This document shows positions 1 through 6,145 of a DNA stretch of 64,000 bases, piece after piece. Each line of letters begins with the position of its first letter. The first letter of the stretch is position 1. The notes under the pieces were generated by a model that searched no databases, had not been told where the DNA came from, and saw nothing but the letters and a program-made list of their open reading frames with translations. The DNA is from a virus. A program made the position numbers and the translations under genes. The stretch spans positions 1 to 64,000 of the IMG/VR virus record IMGVR_UViG_3300020190_000042, one strand, 5' to 3'.

Positions 1-107
1 ATTCACACAAGGAGGCTACATCCACGCTGCACGAGTATCAGCTCGCAGACTATTCGGCTGACTATTACATCAGCACACGTTGCTGCAAAGCATGGAGGGA
101 ATCATGA
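1..107 (+). CDS. C-terminal part of a small CKAWRE-family protein (partial)
   Basis: A reading frame open from the left edge ends with TGA at 105-107. Its end reads KEA...EYQLADYSADYYIS...CCKAWRES. It aligns without gaps to the end of the complete 54-residue protein at 1525-1689 (KEA...EYNSADQAARYYV...CKAWRER), so this is a paralogue whose N-terminus lies outside the window. Its stop overlaps the next start in ATGA. Function unknown; the family looks like a small cyanophage accessory protein. Confidence 0.75.
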   Translation, partial: SHKEATSTLHEYQLADYSADYYISTRCCKAWRES

Positions 108-280
108 ACCAACAACAGTTCGACAAGTTGTACACAACCATCTACGACGCTTATGAACAAGCTGCACTAAAAGATGAGTACGTTCGTTCCACATTGGGCG
201 ACGCATTGGCTCACATGATCCTGCTCAAGCAACGCAAACTAATTACACCAACTGAACATGTACAACCCCGACTTTCCTGA
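104..280 (+). CDS. Small hypothetical early protein, 58 aa
   Basis: The ATG at 104 is chosen because GGAGG lies 7 bases upstream and because it overlaps the previous stop (ATGA). An in-frame start at 80 would lie deep in the upstream gene. The product begins MNQQQFDKLYTTIYDAYEQA and looks mostly helical, with no signal or membrane segment. It is first in a run of tiny co-directional genes. I do not recognise the family. Confidence 0.7.
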   Translation: MNQQQFDKLYTTIYDAYEQAALKDEYVRSTLGDALAHMILLKQRKLITPTEHVQPRLS

Positions 281-443
281 GTTCCACAAAGATCAACTCC
301 TCGCTGTAGTTAATCACTACATGCAGTCCGACATGCGCAAACATCTAATGCGCGAATGTCCCGCAGCGTATAACTCACTGTGCGGCAGGACTGTTGTCAC
401 CTCGCAGGTAGAAGATAACGGGGACAAAGTAATCTCCCGCTAA
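258..443 (+). CDS. Small hypothetical early protein, 61 aa
   Basis: Starts at ATG 258, overlapping the end of the upstream gene by 23 bases in another frame, which suggests translational coupling. The product begins MYNPDFPEFHKDQLLAVVNH and carries three Met-rich helical turns. Its stop lies inside the first intercistronic hairpin (434-450), so it closes a mini-operon. Function unknown. Confidence 0.65.
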   Translation: MYNPDFPEFHKDQLLAVVNHYMQSDMRKHLMRECPAAYNSLCGRTVVTSQVEDNGDKVISR

Positions 444-470
444 CGCGGGGCCACCTCACACAATTACACT
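434..470 (+). repeat. Intercistronic hairpin-leader repeat, copy 1
   Basis: CCCGC-TAAC-GCGGG forms a 5-bp GC stem, followed by GGCC and the leader TCACACAATTACAC. The next start codon follows at 477. The same unit recurs at 1694, 2705, 3354 and 4674. There is no U-run, so it is not a standard intrinsic terminator. An RNA processing or stabilising site plus translation leader is an inference. Confidence 0.85.
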
Positions 471-476
471 GCGATC

Positions 477-671
477 ATGATTGAACTTACACAATGTGAT
501 GAGTACGGTGTACACTATTGCACCGACACTTTCCTAACAATCGAAGATGCCAAAGACGCACTGTGGAATCTTGAATGTGCACTTGACACTGCTACCAACG
601 CGTCGCGTGCGTATTCTCTCCAAGGTGTAATCGCTGAGCTCCGCGAACTTATTTACGAAACTGAATCATGA
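477..671 (+). CDS. Small hypothetical early protein, 64 aa
   Basis: First gene after hairpin-leader copy 1, which has no Shine-Dalgarno sequence. The acidic product begins MIELTQCDEYGVHYCTDTFL, followed by a helical region (TIEDAKDALWNLECAL) with several Cys residues that form no clear metal motif. It overlaps the next gene in ATGA, indicating coupling. Function unknown. Confidence 0.7.
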   Translation: MIELTQCDEYGVHYCTDTFLTIEDAKDALWNLECALDTATNASRAYSLQGVIAELRELIYETES

Positions 672-898
672 CTCTCCCCGCTTACACAATCGCAAACAGT
701 GAGTTCACCTACGAACCACGCGCAGGTTTAACTAGCCTTGACTGGTACAACATCGCACGCTGTGCGCGTCAACGTATGCAACTAGCACACCACTATTACA
801 AACAGGAGGATCCTGAAGCTGGCCTGAACCTATGGAAGCGCGAACGTGAAACGTTCTGGCGTATGAATAGAAAGTCTATCCCAGATCACTTTGTGTAA
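668..898 (+). CDS. Small hypothetical early protein, 76 aa
   Basis: Coupled to the upstream gene by an ATGA overlap. The product begins MTLPAYTIANSEFTYEPRAG and continues with an aromatic- and Arg-rich helical part (LDWYNIARCARQRMQLAHHYY). It is the last gene before a convergent minus-strand gene. I do not recognise it. Confidence 0.7.
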   Translation: MTLPAYTIANSEFTYEPRAGLTSLDWYNIARCARQRMQLAHHYYKQEDPEAGLNLWKRERETFWRMNRKSIPDHFV

Positions 899-903
899 CT
901 AAC

Positions 904-1110
904 TCAAACGCCACGCAGGCCAATGCCGCTGATCTGATTCTGTAACTGTAACAACGTCTCTTTATGTTGAGCAGGATCACCTAACTCACCCCGCATAATC
1001 ATTTTATACAGTATCCTAGCTTCCTCACGTTGACGCGTCCTGTCCCCATAAGATGATGCCAGCGCAGGATCATTCTCCTCTGCTGTGAACACTTCACCTG
1101 CGAGTCGCAT
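904..1110 (-). CDS. Small hypothetical protein on the opposite strand, 68 aa
   Basis: The only minus-strand gene candidate in the first 17 kb. ATG at 1110 is preferred over an in-frame TTG at 1113. The product begins MRLAGEVFTAEENDPALASS and ends in a charged helix. The plus strand here has frequent stops in all frames, which supports real coding on the minus strand. It converges on the gene ending at 898. Function unknown; it could be a chance frame. Confidence 0.5.
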   Translation of the reverse strand: MRLAGEVFTAEENDPALASSYGDRTRQREEARILYKMIMRGELGDPAQHKETLLQLQNQISGIGLRGV

Positions 1111-1172
1111 CAACGTGTACCAAACCCATCGCTTCAGTCTAACCCAACAACAACACTAACCCCATCAACATC

Positions 1173-1520
1173 ATGCGAGTAATCGAACAGCAAATGCTGG
1201 ATGCAATCCGCAACCGCAAGGATTGGAAGAACGCAAACACCCGTGTGGAGGTAACACATTTCGCCCACGGTGATCGTGTTATCGACCGCATCAATGTGTA
1301 CCTGCACGGTAACAACATTGCTCGGATTGAACCCGACTGTGTTCGCATCTGTGACTGCGGGTGGCAGACACCGACAACAAAGTCACGACTTAATGTAATC
1401 CTGCACGACCTTTGTGAGGCAGGTATTTATCAGAAGAACCATAAGTGGTTTGGTGTTGCAATCGAAGAACAAGATTGGGAGATTGAGGAGAACAGCCAGC
1501 ACATCTTTGTGAGAGGCTGA
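1173..1520 (+). CDS. Conserved cyanophage-type small protein, 115 aa
   Basis: The product starts MRVIEQQMLDAIRNRKDWKN and contains VYLHGNNIARIE and GWQTPTTKSRLNVILHDLC. This arrangement (helical N-terminus, a HGN.IA strand, then a TTKSRLN helix) is one I associate with small proteins shared by cyanophages and other phages, from memory only. There is no catalytic motif. Followed after 4 bases by the CKAWRE paralogue. Role unknown. Confidence 0.8.
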   Translation: MRVIEQQMLDAIRNRKDWKNANTRVEVTHFAHGDRVIDRINVYLHGNNIARIEPDCVRICDCGWQTPTTKSRLNVILHDLCEAGIYQKNHKWFGVAIEEQDWEIEENSQHIFVRG

Positions 1521-1524
1521 ATCA

Positions 1525-1689
1525 ATGCCGTATTACATCCAGCGTAATAGTGAGGGCTTAGTCGAAACTGTGGACGAAGTTGATGATAGTAAGGAAGCGT
1601 ACAGGCTGGCAGCTGAGTACAACTCAGCAGATCAGGCTGCACGTTATTACGTTAAGCGCACGCCATGTAAAGCGTGGCGCGAACGTTAA
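1525..1689 (+). CDS. Small CKAWRE-family protein, 54 aa
   Basis: Starts at ATG 1525, five bases after the preceding stop, and ends with TAA at 1687-1689, just before hairpin-leader copy 2. It begins MPYYIQRNSEGLVETVDEVD and ends YYVKRTPCKAWRER. The C-terminal 35 residues align with the partial protein at the left edge (KEA, EY, AD, YY, CKAWRE shared), so the window holds two members of this family. The single conserved Cys next to Lys-Ala-Trp is the distinctive feature. Function unknown. Confidence 0.75.
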   Translation: MPYYIQRNSEGLVETVDEVDDSKEAYRLAAEYNSADQAARYYVKRTPCKAWRER

Positions 1690-1693
1690 CCCT

Positions 1694-1730
1694 CTCCCGC
1701 TAACGCGGGGCCGAATCACACAATTACACC
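1694..1730 (+). repeat. Intercistronic hairpin-leader repeat, copy 2
   Basis: Has the same stem and loop as copy 1 (CCCGC-TAAC-GCGGG), then GGCCGAATCACACAATTACACC. The start codon of the next gene is at 1740 after a CA-rich, SD-less stretch. Confidence 0.85.
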
Positions 1731-1739
1731 AACATCACA

Positions 1740-2159
1740 ATGTCTTACACACAACACGCCGCAACAGCTACTTGTCAGATTACGAGTGTTCTCGACACGA
1801 GTGATCTAATCTCGCAGGTCTACGATTACCTAACTAACCACGGGGATGAAGCTCCTACTGAACTATTTAACTGCAGTTCTTCTGATGAGTTCTTTGACAT
1901 CCTCGAAACTTATGTAAGCGTCAGCGACAATATGCTGACCATCAACATGGACACCGAAAAAGTTAACTCTGACGGGGAAGTGTTTGACTTTCTGACTGAT
2001 CACTACGCCCACTTAATGAGCAGCGAGTTTATGAAAGTTGTGTGGGTGAGCTACGACAGTAGAAGCGGTCTGTCTGCAGACTGCACTTATTATGACAACC
2101 AAGGTAACGTGATCGACATTGAGAAACTACTCAAAACCCAGCCAAAGTCGGCTATTTAA
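1740..2159 (+). CDS. Hypothetical acidic early protein, 139 aa
   Basis: Translated from the leader of repeat copy 2. The product begins MSYTQHAATATCQITSVLDT, is acidic, and contains a helical segment (DLISQVYDYLTNHGDEAP) followed by alternating strands such as FMKVVWVSYDSRSG. No known motif seen. It could be a host-takeover protein by position, but that is only inference. Confidence 0.75.
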   Translation: MSYTQHAATATCQITSVLDTSDLISQVYDYLTNHGDEAPTELFNCSSSDEFFDILETYVSVSDNMLTINMDTEKVNSDGEVFDFLTDHYAHLMSSEFMKVVWVSYDSRSGLSADCTYYDNQGNVIDIEKLLKTQPKSAI

Positions 2160-2178
2160 CTGACGGAGACACATCACC

Positions 2179-2370
2179 ATGAGATTTTTAGTAACTGAGA
2201 TTGAGTTTGACTTCGATGACACCGCACCTACGGGTTATCGAGAAGATCTAACTTGTGAGGTCTGCACTACAATTTGGGACGCAGACGATGAAGATGATTT
2301 AGTAGAGGAAATTACCTGTGCAACGGGTTGGTGCATCAAAGGTCTTAATTATCAACACGTTTTGGTGTAA
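2179..2370 (+). CDS. Conserved small acidic cyanophage-type protein, 63 aa
   Basis: The product begins MRFLVTEIEFDFDDTAP and has the acidic block DADDEDDLVEEI followed by GWCIKGLNYQHV. I associate this strand-acidic helix-GWC strand layout with small proteins common in cyanophages and cyanobacteria, from memory only. It is about 20 bases after the upstream gene in the same mini-operon. Function unknown. Confidence 0.75.
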   Translation: MRFLVTEIEFDFDDTAPTGYREDLTCEVCTTIWDADDEDDLVEEITCATGWCIKGLNYQHVLV

Positions 2371-2375
2371 CAATT

Positions 2376-2531
2376 ATGTATCCACTCGAAGCATCCGATG
2401 AGTACGGTCTGCAAGGATTAGCAAATCGAGAGGATTTGCTGCAGTGGCTGCAATCGTGGCTACTGGACCCTGACAGCAGAGAATGTAAATTGGAGAAACT
2501 TTCAGATTTCAAACCTGACGACTACAACTAA
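2376..2531 (+). CDS. Small hypothetical protein, 51 aa
   Basis: A short frame between two other genes: ATG 2376, TAA 2529-2531. It begins MYPLEASDEYGLQGLANRED and carries a Trp-rich helix (LLQWLQSWLL). It is separated from its neighbours by only 5 and 2 bases, and such tight packing supports it. Function unknown. Confidence 0.65.
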   Translation: MYPLEASDEYGLQGLANREDLLQWLQSWLLDPDSRECKLEKLSDFKPDDYN

Positions 2532-2533
2532 TC

Positions 2534-2701
2534 ATGGACATTTACAAACGCGTACATGGACAATCAGCGCAGGATAAATTGCGCGAACTGGTTGATCTCC
2601 ACGGGTACGAATTGTTTATTGCGCGGGCATTGTTGCTACGCGTCGATGACAAAGTATGCGAGGACTTGTTGGATGACATAGCGGAGGGCCGCATTATTTA
2701 G
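2534..2701 (+). CDS. Small hypothetical protein, 55 aa
   Basis: ATG 2534 follows the previous stop by two bases; the stop TAG at 2699-2701 precedes hairpin copy 3. The product begins MDIYKRVHGQSAQDKLRELV and is predicted helical with an acidic C-terminal half (VCEDLLDDIAEGR). Not recognised. Confidence 0.65.
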   Translation: MDIYKRVHGQSAQDKLRELVDLHGYELFIARALLLRVDDKVCEDLLDDIAEGRII

Positions 2702-2704
2702 TCT

Positions 2705-2740
2705 CTCCCGCTTCGCGGGGCCGCCTTACACAATTACACC
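2705..2740 (+). repeat. Intercistronic hairpin-leader repeat, copy 3
   Basis: CCCGC-TTC-GCGGG followed by GGCCGCCTTACACAATTACACC. The loop differs from copies 1 and 2 (TTC instead of TAAC) while the stem is unchanged, as expected if the hairpin itself is under selection. Confidence 0.85.
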
Positions 2741-2755
2741 ATCATTACTAACATC

Positions 2756-3160
2756 ATGACCGGCAACAGTTCCGATGACGGCAAAGCACCCATCGTTCTC
2801 GTCATCGACCGCAACATGGACAACTTCGTTCAACACTACAGCATCAAACATCTAGAACCTAAAGGCTACGGATTGTGGTGGATTGATTCCTGTGGATCAC
2901 GATCTGTGCACTATTACGCACCCAGCGCAAACAATAATACCCGCGATCATTACGACACCGCAGAAGATCTGCCTGAAGATGTCTACAACAGCCTGCTCAA
3001 GTTCCTCACCACGCACTTAAAAATTGATCTGGACAGTCTCACAGTGCTGTACCGCATGGAAGATCCCGGACTTGGCATCATGCTGCCCGAGGATTACGAA
3101 GTCTTAAAACAAGGCGGCGTGCCTGATGGTTGTATTCCCGTCAAAACTGCCACTAAATAA
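2756..3160 (+). CDS. Hypothetical early protein, 134 aa
   Basis: Follows repeat copy 3 with an SD-less leader. The product begins MTGNSSDDGKAPIVLVIDRN and contains GYGLWWIDSCGSRSVHYYAP, an alternating hydrophobic pattern suggesting a small alpha/beta fold. Acidic overall. No recognised family. Confidence 0.75.
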   Translation: MTGNSSDDGKAPIVLVIDRNMDNFVQHYSIKHLEPKGYGLWWIDSCGSRSVHYYAPSANNNTRDHYDTAEDLPEDVYNSLLKFLTTHLKIDLDSLTVLYRMEDPGLGIMLPEDYEVLKQGGVPDGCIPVKTATK

Positions 3161-3162
3161 CA

Positions 3163-3330
3163 ATGACAAATCACACAGTTACACTCAGCAAACACACATG
3201 GTTGGGGGTACTAATTCACCTCAAAGAGACTGTGGAAACGATCCCAGTGTCAATAATCGAGCCAGATCCATGGGAATGTGTACAGAAAGCGATCGAGGAG
3301 ATCGAGCAGTTTGTAACTTTGGAGGATTGA
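3163..3330 (+). CDS. Small hypothetical protein, 55 aa
   Basis: ATG 3163, just after the preceding TAA, to TGA 3328-3330. The product begins MTNHTVTLSKHTWLGVLIHL and ends in a Glu-rich helix. This frame is preferred to a longer overlapping frame because it starts at an ideal distance from the upstream stop and ends before repeat copy 4. Its first bases (TCACACAGTTACAC) resemble the repeat leader. Function unknown. Confidence 0.65.
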   Translation: MTNHTVTLSKHTWLGVLIHLKETVETIPVSIIEPDPWECVQKAIEEIEQFVTLED

Positions 3331-3353
3331 CTTTATTGCCACACGGTTGATCC

Positions 3354-3390
3354 CTCCCGCTACGCGGGGCCGATTCACACACCTACATCT
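3354..3390 (+). repeat. Intercistronic hairpin-leader repeat, copy 4
   Basis: CCCGC-TAC-GCGGG followed by GGCCGATTCACACACCTACATC. The leader is diverged from copies 1-3 but keeps CACAC...TACA. The next ATG is at 3399. Confidence 0.8.
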
Positions 3391-3398
3391 TCATCACA

Positions 3399-3632
3399 AT
3401 GTCACCCCTACCTCATACAGTAGAATCTCTGCTGGACCTGTTCACCGTATCCCAACTGCAACAAGTTTTCGAACATCAACTAAACCTTGATGAAACCGTA
3501 GACGATTGGGAGCAACGTCACCTGCTTGCCGTCGATTACCTATGTAACTACAGCGAGCTTATGTATTCCAAACAGCTCGCTAAATACTGCGACAAACTAC
3601 GCACCAAACTCAACCTCTACGATAACAACTAA
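3399..3632 (+). CDS. Small hypothetical protein, 77 aa
   Basis: The product begins MSPLPHTVESLLDLFTVSQL and is entirely helical by pattern (QQVFEHQLNLDETVDDWEQR). Its stop overlaps the next start by one base (TAATG), so the two are translationally coupled. Not recognised. Confidence 0.7.
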   Translation: MSPLPHTVESLLDLFTVSQLQQVFEHQLNLDETVDDWEQRHLLAVDYLCNYSELMYSKQLAKYCDKLRTKLNLYDNN

Positions 3633-3886
3633 TGACACCAACAACTTTCTCTGTTTCCTTCGATCCATTAGCAGCACACTGCTTAGAGGAAATTGCCGCT
3701 GGTGACTATCGAACCGTCGAACACTTGATTCAGATACTTGTGTACCAAGGTATGCAGTCGTATCAGTTTGATCGTGAGCTAGTTGTACCCAAACGACCCG
3801 AAGATCACGACCTTAGCCTTAATAATAAGTTTCAGTATTACACAAACGAAGAAATCGTCGAATCCTTCAAACCTAAAATCAAATGA
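3632..3886 (+). CDS. Small hypothetical protein, 84 aa
   Basis: Coupled start at 3632. The N-terminal half (FSVSFDPLAAHCLEEIAAGD, then RTVEHLIQILVYQG) has the strand-helix-helix pattern of ribbon-helix-helix-type DNA-binding proteins; the C-terminus is charged and Tyr-rich. An RHH regulator is a guess from pattern only. It overlaps the next gene by ATGA. Confidence 0.65.
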   Translation: MTPTTFSVSFDPLAAHCLEEIAAGDYRTVEHLIQILVYQGMQSYQFDRELVVPKRPEDHDLSLNNKFQYYTNEEIVESFKPKIK

Positions 3887-4107
3887 TTAACACCGTAACT
3901 AAGCACACTCGCGCATCTGCTGCGGGCAAACTCATTTATTGCCCACACTGCGGTGTCGAATCTCGTGTGTACCACTTCAGTTTCTCTGCTCTCGTATGCC
4001 AGAAATGCAACAGAATCGTGGATAAATACGAGTATCTGCTGCAACCCTTGCGGTCCTCAGATACATCTGGCTACAAGTTTTTCCTCAATCGACTCACAGT
4101 AGTATGA
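3883..4107 (+). CDS. Zinc-ribbon small protein, 74 aa
   Basis: The product has two CxxC pairs, IYCPHC near residue 20 and LVCQKC near residue 45, separated by a VYHFSFSAL strand. This is a classic zinc ribbon. I recall similar small proteins from cyanobacteria and cyanophages, without a search. Likely a nucleic-acid or protein-interaction adaptor. Overlaps its neighbours on both sides by 4 bases. Confidence 0.8.
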   Translation: MINTVTKHTRASAAGKLIYCPHCGVESRVYHFSFSALVCQKCNRIVDKYEYLLQPLRSSDTSGYKFFLNRLTVV

Positions 4108-4436
4108 CTTACTTTGTACATTACGAAGACAGCGCAAACGTCCGGCGTGTCAACAACGTGTTGCACATTTGCACATCCAATGACGCTAACGGCAACCCGC
4201 GCAGACTGATCGTGTGTCTGGGATCTTACGGTCACATCGTTGCAACATTCGACGAAGGATGTGACTGGGGCGGACTTTACCAACTCGATAAAGACTTCGC
4301 TAGTTGGACAAATCGGCACAGCGTTCAAGTCAACGTAACCGTGTCTGAGTTCAATCGGTGGAGTTCATTTGAGCCCGGTAAGGTCTACAAAGTATCCACG
4401 CAGCCTGAACTTCCCGCCTTCCAACAACAGATTTAA
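4104..4436 (+). CDS. Conserved small cyanophage-type protein, 110 aa
   Basis: Contains NVLHICTSNDANGNPRRLIV followed by a short strand and FDEG. The CTSNDANGNPRRL block is highly characteristic; I recall it from small conserved proteins in cyanobacteria and their phages, without being able to search. No enzymatic motif. It sits third in a four-gene coupled set. Function unknown. Confidence 0.8.
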   Translation: MTYFVHYEDSANVRRVNNVLHICTSNDANGNPRRLIVCLGSYGHIVATFDEGCDWGGLYQLDKDFASWTNRHSVQVNVTVSEFNRWSSFEPGKVYKVSTQPELPAFQQQI

Positions 4437-4438
4437 TC

Positions 4439-4669
4439 ATGTCCTTTTACTTCATCGAAGTCACCGATACGTTCGGCGGCCAAGCAAATTACAGCTGGGT
4501 CGAAAAGTATTGCATCGAAGCAACAGACGCTACAGCGGTACGGCGAGCCAAACGTGAGATTGGTTGGAGTGGTGTTCGGTGTGACCGTCAAGACTGTGGG
4601 GAGTACATAGAATTACGTCCACGCGGTATGGCGCAGGTTGCGTTTATTCAGCGCGAGCACACTAGCTGA
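4439..4669 (+). CDS. Conserved small cyanophage-type protein, 76 aa
   Basis: Begins MSFYFIEVTDTFGGQANYSW, then a helix with AVRRAKREIGWSGVRC and a terminal RP.G..QV.FI strand. The TDTFGG.ANYSW and GWSG blocks are, from memory, recurrent in small cyanobacterial and cyanophage proteins. It starts two bases after the previous stop and ends just before repeat copy 5. Function unknown. Confidence 0.8.
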   Translation: MSFYFIEVTDTFGGQANYSWVEKYCIEATDATAVRRAKREIGWSGVRCDRQDCGEYIELRPRGMAQVAFIQREHTS

Positions 4670-4673
4670 CTCA

Positions 4674-4710
4674 CTCCCGCTACGCGGGGCCGCCGCATAC
4701 AACACCTCCA
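4674..4710 (+). repeat. Intercistronic hairpin-leader repeat, copy 5
   Basis: CCCGC-TAC-GCGGG with GGCCGCCGCATACAACACCTCCACATC. This is the most diverged leader. The next ATG is at 4715. Confidence 0.8.
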
Positions 4711-4714
4711 CATC

Positions 4715-4909
4715 ATGAACTACTACAAAGTTAAAGTTCAAATCGAATCAAATCAAGGCGAGCATCTCGTAATGGAGACGCATCGTAATTTTGTTGCGGA
4801 TCAAGATGTATTTCTCTTCGCAAGCGGATTTGCTGATGGTTTCGCCATGGCACATGAAGGATCTGTGCTGGAGAAACAGATCGAGAAATTAAATGATGAT
4901 AGGAGCTGA
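4715..4909 (+). CDS. Small hypothetical protein, 64 aa
   Basis: Last gene of the repeat-separated cluster. The product begins MNYYKVKVQIESNQGEHLVM, a beta-hairpin pattern, then a Phe/Ala-rich helix (FLFASGFADGFAMAH) and a charged tail. Not recognised. A 257-base AT-rich stretch containing a promoter follows. Confidence 0.7.
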   Translation: MNYYKVKVQIESNQGEHLVMETHRNFVADQDVFLFASGFADGFAMAHEGSVLEKQIEKLNDDRS

Positions 4910-5032
4910 GAGGAGCGAGTGGACTCACTTTGCACATTCTTTAGTCTTAAACGCACAGAAAACTATAACTATTTATAGATTTAGAAATTCGTGTTAAATT
5001 TACTTAGGTAATTAAAAGTTTTTCTTAATTCT

Positions 5033-5060
5033 TTGACAACCAAGCTACACATTGTATGAT
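5033..5060 (+). promoter_or_regulatory. Consensus sigma-70 promoter
   Basis: TTGACA at 5033-5038 and TATGAT at 5055-5060 with a 16-base spacer, in an AT-rich tract (4955-5140) that codes for nothing recognisable. It points right, toward the RNA and genes from 5146 on, and is the best host-type promoter in the left half of the window. Confidence 0.75.
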
Positions 5061-5145
5061 CTACAAAGCATTTAGTTTGCCTGAATGTTAAACCTTAAAC
5101 AATTATTTGTTTCAAACGCGAACACTAACTAAACTGATTAAACTC

Positions 5146-5349
5146 ATGAGCGATTATTTCTGATCTGTGTCGTTTCAGCACACCGTTACCAAAACTCGCA
5201 AGTTTGACGTTTTTGCTCGTAAAGGCAAAACTGGCTGGGCTTATAAATGCACAATCGAAGCTAAGACTGAGGCCCACGCTAAAGAGCTTGTGCTCGAAGA
5301 ACATGTTGATCTCCAAAGGCATCAGCTGGCGGTTTACCCTAAACGCTAA
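5146..5349 (+). CDS. Small conserved protein with an in-frame early stop, 60 aa from GTG
   Basis: The main frame starts at GTG 5167 and reads MSFQHTVTKTRKFDVFARKG, then GWAYKCTIEAKTEAHAKELV. In the same frame 21 bases upstream lies ATG 5146, followed by four sense codons and TGA (5161-5163). Either the true start is GTG 5167 and the five-codon ORF is a leader, or the N-terminus carries a nonsense change. The strand-helix pattern resembles small cyanophage proteins with EA.AK..A motifs. First gene after the promoter at 5033-5060. Confidence 0.65.
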
Positions 5350-5352
5350 TTA

Positions 5353-5367
5353 TTTACCTTTGGTAAA
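5353..5367 (+). terminator. Small hairpin after the 5349 stop
   Basis: TTTACC-TTT-GGTAAA, a 6-bp stem. No U-run, so any termination would be weak. It could instead form part of the structured RNA that follows. Confidence 0.35.
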
Positions 5368-5380
5368 GTTACAGAGGCGC

Positions 5381-5457
5381 CGGGACGCCTGAAGGCTGTC
5401 GCGTTTTTATGGGAGTTTAATCACGACATGTGTGGGGTTTGATTCCCCCGGTCCCGA
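5381..5457 (+). ncRNA. Cloverleaf-like structured RNA (tRNA-like, not a canonical tRNA)
   Basis: Four stems fit together. The closing stem is CGGGAC (5381-5386) with GTCCCG (5451-5456). Hairpin GCC-TGAA-GGC is at 5387-5396. TGTCG (5397-5401) pairs with CGACA (5424-5428) around a 22-base loop. GGGG-TTTGATT-CCCC (5434-5448) has a 7-base T-arm-like loop. Spacing mimics a tRNA, but the D-arm lacks GG and the anticodon-type loop is three times too long. Bases 5412-5421 in that loop (GGAGTTTAAT) are perfectly complementary to 5545-5554, just before the next start codon, and 5410-5418 to 5474-5482. A cis-acting regulator is inferred. Confidence 0.5.
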
Positions 5458-5555
5458 CTCACCTATTTACATAAAACTCCCAAACTGCTATGCTCCGCAT
5501 ACGGGCGGCACCGGCCCCAACCAACGTGGCGCGTCTACACTCACATTAAACTCCT
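5458..5555 (+). promoter_or_regulatory. Leader with two anti-loop complements upstream of the 5556 gene
   Basis: AAACTCCCA at 5474-5482 and ATTAAACTCC at 5545-5554 both pair with the large loop of the upstream cloverleaf. The second abuts the ATG at 5556, where a ribosome would bind, and there is no purine-rich SD. Pairing would hide the start region, so alternative pairing to the first copy could act as a switch. Structure inferred by eye. Confidence 0.4.
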
Positions 5556-5978
5556 ATGACCATTAAAACCTCTGAGCTTGTTTCACTAGGTGCAGTTGCC
5601 GCTGAGGCATTCGATGACTTCGACACTGCACAGAAACAATTAAACGATTCCTTTGGTATTCCCTACACCGCAGCCAAAGATAACTTGTTGAGAGACGTAA
5701 CTATTGCCGAGTCAGAAGGCGTAGATCTTCGTCTGTTTTCGGGAGAAGAAAGCCGGTTCCGATTCCCTACCTTTAATACAAACATTGTGGTGCGTATCCA
5801 CCGTAAGCCCACGCAGCACACCAAGCTGGAAAAGCTCGCGGCGAAAGTTACAAAGCTCGAAAGCGAATTGAAGCTGGCGAAAATGTGTCTAAAACATGAA
5901 GCTGAGCAACTTATTGCCGCAGGCGCTTGTGACGAATTTACAGACAAGATTGTCTTAGCCTTCACTCGGATCAAGTGA
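5556..5978 (+). CDS. Hypothetical coiled-coil protein, 140 aa
   Basis: ATG 5556. N-terminal half: MTIKTSELVSLGAVAAEAFD and an acidic helical part. Residues about 90-120 form a heptad-like coiled coil (LEKLAAKVTKLESELKLAKM). No recognised family. Its translation may be controlled by the structured leader immediately upstream. Confidence 0.75.
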   Translation: MTIKTSELVSLGAVAAEAFDDFDTAQKQLNDSFGIPYTAAKDNLLRDVTIAESEGVDLRLFSGEESRFRFPTFNTNIVVRIHRKPTQHTKLEKLAAKVTKLESELKLAKMCLKHEAEQLIAAGACDEFTDKIVLAFTRIK

Positions 5979-5983
5979 GACTC

Positions 5984-6145
5984 ATGCTTAACACCATTAA
6001 CAACGTGATCTGTTACGGGATCGGCACCGTTGCTTGCGCCATCTCCTTCATGGGTCTCCTGGGTGTCGATCCGAATGTGTCAAGTACTACAAATCAATCC
6101 TGTAAAAACCATGAAGCAGGTGCCATTCTGTGTAAAACACGCTAA
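5984..6145 (+). CDS. Small membrane or exported protein, 53 aa
   Basis: A short frame five bases after the preceding stop: MLNTINNVICYGIGTVACAI, then SFMGLLGV. Residues 8-27 are a hydrophobic segment; the rest is polar with two Cys. Could be a single-pass membrane peptide or carry a signal sequence. Followed by an intrinsic terminator. Function unknown. Confidence 0.55.
   Translation: MLNTINNVICYGIGTVACAISFMGLLGVDPNVSSTTNQSCKNHEAGAILCKTR

Noticed and set aside
1-10. First ten bases (ATTCACACAA) resemble the hairpin-leader repeat
   Set aside because: The frame ending at 107 is open across them and aligns with a paralogue from a KEA block that starts just after these bases, so they are probably coding and the similarity coincidental.
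3126-3350. A longer frame covering the small gene at 3163
   Set aside because: It overlaps the upstream gene and has a less plausible start; the frame from ATG 3163 fits the spacing pattern.
5381-5457. A canonical tRNA gene
   Set aside because: Loop sizes, a missing D-loop GG and T-loop TTTGATT instead of TTC do not fit, and there is no 7-base anticodon loop; listed as a structured RNA only.
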